A stretch of DNA of 6,541 bases from Rhodoferax sp. GTDB lineage: Bacteria; Pseudomonadota; Gammaproteobacteria; Burkholderiales; Burkholderiaceae_C. The notes under the pieces are model-generated. The model searched no databases and was not told the origin of the DNA. It was given only the letters and a program-made list of their open reading frames with translations. Below, piece by piece: positions 1 to 4,799 of this stretch. The stretch spans positions 1 to 6,541 of the forward strand of contig JAQGMQ010000239.1 in assembly GCA_028292305.1 (NCBI GenBank), written 5' to 3'. Position numbers and translations under genes: made by a program. Each line of letters begins with the position of its first letter. Position 1 is the first letter of the stretch.

Positions 1-718
1 TGCCGAGCGGGTCCTTGCGCGGGTCGAGCAGCGTGCAGATGCGCTGCTGCTGGTAGTCGTGCAGGATGGGCCAGCGCACGCCGTCGGCGCAGATCTGCGA
101 CTCGAAGCTCACCACCAGCGCCACGCCGATGAGCGCCAGCAACACCGGCGGGGCGATCAGCTTCCAGCTCAGGCCGGCAAAGAAGATGACCGCCAGGCCC
201 GCAGCCAGCACCAGCAACGAAGTGCCCAGGTCAGGCTGCTTCATGATGAGCCCCACGGGCACGATCAGCAGCAGCCCGGCCACCAGAAAATCCAGCGAGC
301 GTAATTGGCCTTCGCGCCTTTGGAACCACCAGGCCAGCATCAGCGGCATCGCGATCTTCAGGATTTCGCTGGGCTGGATCACCACGCCGAGGTTGATCCA
401 GCGCTGCGCGCCCTTCTTGGTGATGCCGAACAGCGCCACGCAGACCAGCAGCGTCACGCCCAGCGTGTACAGCGGCACGGCCGCCAGCATCAGCCGTTGC
501 GGCGGGATCTGCGCGATGACGAACATGATGCCGCCGGCCAGGAGCATGTTGCGGCCATGGTCCACGAAACGCGTGCCGTGGTCGTAGCCGGACGAATACA
601 TGGTGAGCAGGCCGGCGCACACCAGCATGAACACAGCGAATGCGAGCGGGCCGTCGAACCCGCGGAACAAAGGCGTGGCGCGTTGCCACAGGGGCGGTTT
701 TTCAAAAACGACGGACAT
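1..718 (-). CDS. rodA: Rod shape-determining protein RodA, peptidoglycan glycosyltransferase (3' part outside window)
   Basis: RodA is a polytopic inner-membrane SEDS-family glycosyltransferase that polymerises lipid II into glycan strands for lateral wall growth, working with the class B penicillin-binding protein PBP2 (MrdA) and the MreBCD elongation machinery. The 239 codons present show the family pattern: a short cytoplasmic N-terminus, hydrophobic segments near residues 24-43, 56-70, 76-98, 143-158, 166-182 and 188-204, then GAQRWINLG at 103-111, QPSEILK at 115-121, KQPDLGTS at 160-167 and the LDPxxDPLG signature at 231-239. The essential catalytic aspartate of the family lies in a later extracytoplasmic loop, so it falls beyond the window edge and cannot be checked; about 130-150 residues should be missing. 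The ATG start gives a normal RodA N-terminus, but no Shine-Dalgarno sequence precedes it. It lies 75 bp downstream of the HDOD gene on the same strand, so co-transcription is possible. mrdA, which often sits directly before rodA in proteobacteria, is not there. FtsW, the division paralogue, is less likely because of the motif wording and the elongation-type N-terminus. Confidence 0.95.
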   Translation of the reverse strand, partial: MSVVFEKPPLWQRATPLFRGFDGPLAFAVFMLVCAGLLTMYSSGYDHGTRFVDHGRNMLLAGGIMFVIAQIPPQRLMLAAVPLYTLGVTLLVCVALFGITKKGAQRWINLGVVIQPSEILKIAMPLMLAWWFQRREGQLRSLDFLVAGLLLIVPVGLIMKQPDLGTSLLVLAAGLAVIFFAGLSWKLIAPPVLLALIGVALVVSFESQICADGVRWPILHDYQQQRICTLLDPRKDPLG

Positions 719-723
719 GCCGA

Positions 724-729
724 ATTATC
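724..729 (-). promoter_or_regulatory. Possible -10 box just before rodA
   Basis: Read on the minus strand, GATAAT ends five bases before the rodA ATG. It matches TATAAT at five of six positions. If used, transcription would begin at or within a base or two of the start codon, giving an essentially leaderless message. No good -35 box lies 16-18 bases upstream; TTGCAA is present but 20 bases away, which is too far for a standard sigma-70 site. The rest of the 75-bp gap between the HDOD stop and rodA holds only a small imperfect GC-rich hairpin with no T tract, so I see no convincing terminator that would separate rodA from the upstream genes. Confidence 0.2.
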
Positions 730-793
730 GATGCTAGTGCGGTCGCCGGTTGCAACGATAACCGCGCCGCTCGGCGGGGCAACGCAGCCGCCG

Positions 794-2491
794 TCAACCG
801 TGTTGCCGGAACGCGGTGACGGCCTGGTTGCGCAGGGTGCGTAGCAGCGCCAGTTCTTTCTCGTCGAGCACGATGCCGCCGGGCGCGGCGTGGTCGGCAT
901 AGATCAGCGCGAAAGGCAATTGCTTGGACATCAGCGGCAGCAGCAGGAAGGCCTGGGCAAGCACGTGCTGCCGGTACCAGCCTGGCAGGCGCGCGGCCAT
1001 GCGCGGCTCGGTGGTGTCAGTGATCAGCGTGTCGGCGCCCTTCAGGCAGACGGCCGCGAACAGGTCGCCCGGCGCCTTCAGCGGCACCTTCATCGCGTGC
1101 ATCACCGGCATCCAGTCTTCGCCGAGGCCGAGGCGGCCGACCAGCGTGTCGGTCTTGGCGTCGCGCAGGCAGAACACGATGCGCTGAAAGCCGAGCGCGC
1201 GGAACATGGTCTCCAGCACCATGCGCACCACGTCGTTCACCTGGAACGGCTCGCTCATCACCGTGGCGATGTCGTGCACGCCAGCGGCCAGCAGATCGAC
1301 GACCTGCGGGCTGTTGCGGCGGGCCAGTGGCGCGAATTCGGAAGGCGACGGCGGCGACGCCTTCAGTGCGTGCGGCGCGAGTGCATCTTCGGCCGGTGCG
1401 GCCGGCTGTTCAGCGGGTGATGACAACAGCAGTTGGCTGGCCACCGAACCCGGCGCGGGTTGCAGATTCAACACTTCGGCCAGCACGGCCAGCTTTTCGC
1501 GTGCGCGCTGGGTTGCGTCCAGTATTTCCTGCGGCTGCTGGCCCAGCGCACGGGCATAGCGCTCGGCCGCTTGCCGCAAGTGCGCGCCGCCGCCCTGCAG
1601 CAGGGCCTCGACCACGGCATTCCCGGCCAGCGCGATCCAACGTTGGCGTTCGGCGGCCAGCTCGGGCGGACGTACCGGCGGCGTACCCACCGGTTTGCGC
1701 ATGCAGCGCTGCAGGTTTTCGGGCAGGCCCCACAACCTGGCGACGCCGGTGCCGAATTCCTCGAAGCCCAGGCCCAGCACCTTCATGGCCGCGCCCTCTT
1801 CCCCTGTGGCGTATTTGCCCGAGGCGACCAGCGCACGAATCTCGGCGGACTCGAGGGGAAAGTAAAACGACGCCAGCATGCGGCCGAGGTTCTGGAACAT
1901 CGCGCCGATGAAGACTTCTTCGCTTTCGGACGACAGCGGGCACAGCGCGCTGGCCACCGAGCCGGCCATCAGCGCGCGCAGGAATTCCTCGCGCATGCGT
2001 TCGGCATGTTTGGTGTCGCGCATGTGCTCCAGCAGCACCAGGCTCAGCGCCAGGTTGCGCACCGCGTCGAAGCCGACCAGCGCCACGGCACGCGACACCG
2101 TGCTGACCGTGCCGCGGCCGGCGTGAGCGTAGTGCACGCTGTTGACCAGGCGCAGCAGCTTCTGCGTGAGCGCCACGTCCTTCAGCACCTCGTGGGTCAG
2201 TTCGCTGACGCTTTGCCGGTCGGAATTGGCTGCGTTCTGGATGCCGGCCACCGCCGCCGACAGCGCCGGGAATTCGCCCCGGCGCTGCATGCGTTCGATC
2301 AGGTGGTCGAGCGGGGTCTTGAGTTCGTCGAAAGCCGTGCGCGCTTCGGCCGGCGCGGCGGCCGTCACTGGCGCGCCCGAGATGGAGGAGGCACCGGGCT
2401 CGGGGGGATTGGTGCCTGGAGGCAAGGACGACATGGGGCTGGTCGGAAGGAGGGATGAACGCGGGTGGGGGTACGGATGCAGCACGCTCAT
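794..2491 (-). CDS. HDOD domain protein with C-terminal GAF domain
   Basis: This 565-residue soluble protein has a disordered Pro/Ser/Ala-rich N-terminus (about 1-50), an HDOD domain (about 58-266), a helical stretch to about 345, an Ala/Pro-rich linker (about 359-385) and a GAF-like domain (about 398-563). HDOD is the HD-related output domain of signalling proteins and normally has no hydrolase activity. The family signature is visible as LLRLVNS at 112-118, TVSTVSRAVALVGF at 128-141 and MFQNLGRML at 198-206. Where an active HD phosphohydrolase would carry His-Asp, this protein has Gln200-Asn201, so metal-dependent hydrolysis is not expected. GAF domains bind small ligands such as cyclic nucleotides or mediate dimerisation; the ligand here cannot be read. 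No membrane segment or signal peptide is seen. The first ATG was chosen because it overlaps the stop of the upstream diguanylate cyclase in an ATGA junction; an alternative ATG 19 codons later (Met20) has no better ribosome site. A role in cyclic di-GMP signalling is inferred from that coupling. Confidence 0.88.
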   Translation of the reverse strand: MSVLHPYPHPRSSLLPTSPMSSLPPGTNPPEPGASSISGAPVTAAAPAEARTAFDELKTPLDHLIERMQRRGEFPALSAAVAGIQNAANSDRQSVSELTHEVLKDVALTQKLLRLVNSVHYAHAGRGTVSTVSRAVALVGFDAVRNLALSLVLLEHMRDTKHAERMREEFLRALMAGSVASALCPLSSESEEVFIGAMFQNLGRMLASFYFPLESAEIRALVASGKYATGEEGAAMKVLGLGFEEFGTGVARLWGLPENLQRCMRKPVGTPPVRPPELAAERQRWIALAGNAVVEALLQGGGAHLRQAAERYARALGQQPQEILDATQRAREKLAVLAEVLNLQPAPGSVASQLLLSSPAEQPAAPAEDALAPHALKASPPSPSEFAPLARRNSPQVVDLLAAGVHDIATVMSEPFQVNDVVRMVLETMFRALGFQRIVFCLRDAKTDTLVGRLGLGEDWMPVMHAMKVPLKAPGDLFAAVCLKGADTLITDTTEPRMAARLPGWYRQHVLAQAFLLLPLMSKQLPFALIYADHAAPGGIVLDEKELALLRTLRNQAVTAFRQHG

Positions 2492-4029
2492 CCGCCGAGC
2501 ACCCGGTTCTTGCCCGTGCGCTTGGCGATGTACATGGCCTGGTCGGCGCGCTTGATGCCGTCGATGGCCGACTCGTCGGGCGCCAGCTGGGCCACGCCAG
2601 CACTGAAGGTGATCAGCACCTTCAGGTTGTCGCGCAGGAAGAATTTTTTGGTGAGCTCGCGTTGTAGGCGCGTCAGCGTGGCGATGCCATGGTCGAGGTC
2701 GGTGTCGGGCAGCAGGATCACGAATTCTTCACCGCCATAGCGGGCCAGCGTGTCCTGCGGGCGCATGCATTCGCGGGTCACGTTGGCCAGGTGGCTCAGG
2801 GCCTCGTCGCCAGCCTCGTGGCCGAGGTCGTCATTGAGCTTCTTGAAGTTGTCGATGTCGAGCAGGGCCAGGCACAGGTGGGTGCCCTTGCGCCTGGCGG
2901 TGGAGATTTCTCGCTGCATGGCTTCGTCGAGCCCGCGCCGGTTCAAGGCGCCGGTGAGCGGGTCGTGCCGCGCCTGTGCGCTCACACGGTCGAGTTCGTG
3001 GTGCAGCTTGCTGATCTCGGCTTCGGCGGATTCGGTTTTCTCGCGCATGGCCTGCAGCTCGTCGCGCGAGGCCAGGGTTTCGGTAGCCATGTGCCGCGTC
3101 GCCTGAATGGCGTTCTGCAGCACCGGGCCGAGCTCTTCGATGCTCTTGGCCTGTTCGATCTGGCGCGCGCATTCTTCGATGGTGCCGTGGTAGACGCTGC
3201 TCGACTCGGTCATCAGCGACAGCCGGTCGACGAAGGTGGCCAGCAACTGCTGCATCTGCGCCTGCGCTTCATAGGCCCGGCCTTTGGCCTCGGTCTGCTT
3301 GAAGATCACGTCCTTCAGGCGGCGCTGTACGTCGTCCAGGCGGCGCAGCGTGAGCGGCGGCGTGGAAGCTTCCATCAACGCGTCGATCTGCCCCTTGAGC
3401 CAGCGGTCGTCGATGCACAGCTCGGCGATATTCTCAAACACCATGTGCAGCAGGTGCAACAGCGTGGCGCGGATCTCGGACTGGTCTTCGGCGGTGAACG
3501 ACAACCTGTGGCTGAAGTTGCCCAGCATGGACTTCATGCGGATCAGGTCGACCGGCGCCTGGCGCAGCATCTGCAGCAGTTCGCGCGCCTGCTCGATGAA
3601 GCGCACGTCGTCGTTGCCCAGTGCGGGCAGCGCGTTTTCAATCAGCCGGGCGATCTGTTCGAGGAATTCCGGTGTGGCCAGCGGGCCTGGCGGTGGCGGC
3701 GTTGCGGTCAGCGGCGCGGGTTCGCTGTGGCCACTGGGCACCACCATGCCGAAACCGGCAAAGCCGATCAAGGCATTCTGCACACCGTCCCAGCTGCGCT
3801 GGCCAATGGCCGAATTCAGCAGGCCGAGGTGTTTCTGCTGGCCCGGGTTCTTGGCTGGCAACAGGCCGGCGATCTTGCGCAAGTGTTCCGACGGAAAATG
3901 CGCCGGCGCCAGGGTGCCCGCCACCTCGTGGTACAGCACCTGGTAGTTCTCGGGTGTCGGTGCCAGTCGTTTCACCGCCAGCAACTTGAAGGTGTCGCGG
4001 GCGATTTCGTTGGGGGATCGGTCTGGCAT
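2488..4029 (-). CDS. Diguanylate cyclase (GGDEF domain, GGEEF variant), cytosolic
   Basis: The product should condense two GTP into cyclic di-GMP, the messenger that controls biofilm, motility and surface behaviour. The GGDEF domain spans about residues 350-513: HDPLTGALNRRG at 355-366 opens it, LLDIDNFKKLND at 389-400 supplies the metal-binding aspartates, and GGEEF at 432-436 is the intact active-site loop. An inhibitory product-binding site RxxD is present as Arg423-Pro-Gln-Asp426, five residues before GGEEF, so feedback inhibition is expected. Upstream lies a long helical region of no family I can name: PTPENYQVLY at 24-33 heads an N-terminal module, a Pro-rich linker covers about 103-120, and helices and a likely coiled coil (about 320-352) lead into the catalytic domain. 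No membrane segment, signal peptide or EAL domain is seen, so the protein is probably cytosolic with an unidentified input. The ATG at 4029 is the first in frame but lacks a Shine-Dalgarno sequence. Its TGA overlaps the next gene's ATG by four bases. Confidence 0.93.
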   Translation of the reverse strand: MPDRSPNEIARDTFKLLAVKRLAPTPENYQVLYHEVAGTLAPAHFPSEHLRKIAGLLPAKNPGQQKHLGLLNSAIGQRSWDGVQNALIGFAGFGMVVPSGHSEPAPLTATPPPPGPLATPEFLEQIARLIENALPALGNDDVRFIEQARELLQMLRQAPVDLIRMKSMLGNFSHRLSFTAEDQSEIRATLLHLLHMVFENIAELCIDDRWLKGQIDALMEASTPPLTLRRLDDVQRRLKDVIFKQTEAKGRAYEAQAQMQQLLATFVDRLSLMTESSSVYHGTIEECARQIEQAKSIEELGPVLQNAIQATRHMATETLASRDELQAMREKTESAEAEISKLHHELDRVSAQARHDPLTGALNRRGLDEAMQREISTARRKGTHLCLALLDIDNFKKLNDDLGHEAGDEALSHLANVTRECMRPQDTLARYGGEEFVILLPDTDLDHGIATLTRLQRELTKKFFLRDNLKVLITFSAGVAQLAPDESAIDGIKRADQAMYIAKRTGKNRVLGG

Positions 4030-4076
4030 AAAAGAAGCGGCACTCTGTGGTGTTTTCGGACGGGCTAGGCTCTGCG

Positions 4077-4105
4077 ATCCTAACGAGAATACAAGCTAAG
4101 TCCAA
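4077..4105 (-). promoter_or_regulatory. Candidate sigma-70 promoter for the diguanylate cyclase gene
   Basis: Reading leftward, TTGGAC (plus positions 4100-4105) and TAGGAT (4077-4082) are separated by exactly 17 bases. The -10 box matches consensus at four of six positions and the -35 box at three of six, so this is a moderate match in the most AT-rich stretch of the window. It would give a leader of roughly 40 bases before the cyclase ATG and could transcribe the cyclase, HDOD and perhaps rodA genes. The -35 end touches the palindrome at 4105-4118. Confidence 0.35.
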
Positions 4106-4118
4106 GCAAAGCTTTGCT
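4105..4118. promoter_or_regulatory. Perfect 14-bp palindrome in the divergent intergenic region (possible operator)
   Basis: The sequence AGCAAAGCTTTGCT equals its own reverse complement across all 14 bases, with no spacer. It lies between the two divergent genes, next to the candidate leftward -35 box and 24 bases before the yqiA start, a position from which a dimeric regulator could affect both directions. With no loop and no T tract it is not a terminator. No named regulator is recognised from the sequence. Confidence 0.35.
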
Positions 4119-4141
4119 CCCTGATTAATAGCATCCTCAAT

Positions 4142-4735
4142 ATGCCTACCACGCACCTGCTCTACTTTCACGGCTTTCGATCTTCACCGCGTTCTGCCAA
4201 GGCGCAGGCGGTGGCGGCCCGCGTGCAAACCCTGCATCCGGCAGTGGCCTGGTGGTGTCCGCAGCTGCCGCCGTCACCCCGCGAGGCCATGGCGATGGTG
4301 GCCGAGGGCATCGCCGGCTGGCCGCGCACCTCGATGGCGGTGATCGGCTCGTCGCTCGGTGGCTTCTACGCCACCTGGGTGATGCAACAGACAGGCTGCC
4401 GTACCGTGCTGCTGAACCCGGCGGTGGACCCGGCGCGGGATCTCGCCCGCTACATCGGCGACCAGACGGCCTGGCACGATCCCGCCCAGCACTTCCACTT
4501 CCGCCCGGAATTCGTCGACGAACTGCGGGCGCTGGAATGCCCACAGACCCCTCTGCCCGCCGACGTAGACCAAGTCATGGCCGTGATTGCCAAGGGCGAC
4601 GAGGTGCTGGACTGGCGCGAGATGACGGGCCGCTACGCCGGCGCGCGCATCAGGCTGCTGGAAGGGGGCGACCATGCGCTCAGCGATTTTGACGCCCACC
4701 TCGACGCGATCATGGGTTTTCTCGACTTGGCCTGA
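4142..4735 (+). CDS. yqiA: YqiA/YcfP family alpha/beta-fold hydrolase (esterase-like)
   Basis: This 197-residue protein matches the YqiA family of small cytosolic alpha/beta hydrolases; E. coli YqiA is about the same length and has esterase activity on short acyl esters in vitro, with an unknown physiological substrate. The family opening LLYFHGFRSSPRSAKA is at 6-21, where HGF forms the oxyanion-hole region. The nucleophile elbow is Gly69-Ser-Ser71-Leu-Gly73 in IGSSLGGFYA, giving Ser71 as nucleophile. The remaining triad is Asp153 (KGDEVLDW) and His178 (GGDHALSDF). No signal peptide or membrane segment is seen. The ATG directly precedes the conserved first strand, which fixes the start even though no Shine-Dalgarno sequence precedes it; TTAATA at 4125-4130 is a weak candidate -10 box. 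It is divergent from the diguanylate cyclase gene and 64 bp upstream of the ribonuclease gene on the same strand. All catalytic residues are present, so it should be active. Confidence 0.92.
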   Translation: MPTTHLLYFHGFRSSPRSAKAQAVAARVQTLHPAVAWWCPQLPPSPREAMAMVAEGIAGWPRTSMAVIGSSLGGFYATWVMQQTGCRTVLLNPAVDPARDLARYIGDQTAWHDPAQHFHFRPEFVDELRALECPQTPLPADVDQVMAVIAKGDEVLDWREMTGRYAGARIRLLEGGDHALSDFDAHLDAIMGFLDLA

Positions 4736-4755
4736 AGCGCAGCGACGGGGCAACC

Positions 4756-4782
4756 GCGGGCCGGGGGGACTGGCTGGCCCGC
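4756..4782 (+). other. Inverted repeat between yqiA and the ribonuclease gene
   Basis: GCGGGCC (4756-4762) and GGCCCGC (4776-4782) can pair as a perfect 7-bp, all-GC stem with a 13-base loop. There is no T tract after it, so it is not a standard intrinsic terminator, though a strong stem just after the yqiA stop (4735) could protect that transcript's 3' end or cause pausing. It ends five bases before the candidate -10 box of the next gene, so it might also affect promoter access. In DNA of this GC content a 7-bp arm could occur by chance. Confidence 0.3.
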
Positions 4783-4783
4783 A

Positions 4784-4792
4784 TGGGACAAT
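4784..4792 (+). promoter_or_regulatory. Candidate extended -10 promoter for the ribonuclease gene
   Basis: TGGGACAAT contains the extended -10 element TGn followed by GACAAT, which matches TATAAT at four of six positions. It ends seven bases before the ribonuclease ATG at 4800, so transcription would start at or next to the A of the start codon and make a leaderless message. No clear -35 box is found about 17 bases upstream, where the DNA is a run of G. The absence of a Shine-Dalgarno sequence fits a leaderless start, but the evidence is pattern only. Confidence 0.3.
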
Positions 4793-4799
4793 CCGGCCC

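Noticed and set aside
747..764. Short inverted repeat CGGTT/AACCG with an 8-base loop before rodA
   Set aside because: Five-base arms are expected by chance in a gap of this size and composition, and there is no other supporting signal.
765..776. Small GC hairpin after the HDOD stop codon as a terminator
   Set aside because: The stem is only 4 bp with a 4-base loop and no T tract follows on the minus strand, so it does not support termination.
1433..2458. A 341-codon open frame on the plus strand opposite the HDOD-GAF gene
   Set aside because: Composition is dominated by Arg, Ala, Gln and His as expected from antisense of GC-rich coding DNA, with no domain or gene-like context.
1410..2603. 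A 397-codon minus-strand frame overlapping the HDOD gene and the cyclase 3' end
   Set aside because: It is the same strand read out of frame; the Arg/Ala/Gly-rich product has no motif and would conflict with two well-supported genes.
2689..4068. A 459-codon open frame on the plus strand opposite the diguanylate cyclase
   Set aside because: It is a high-GC antisense shadow: the opposite strand carries an unmistakable GGDEF protein with all motifs, while this frame is rich in Gln, His, Val and Ala and has no recognisable domain.
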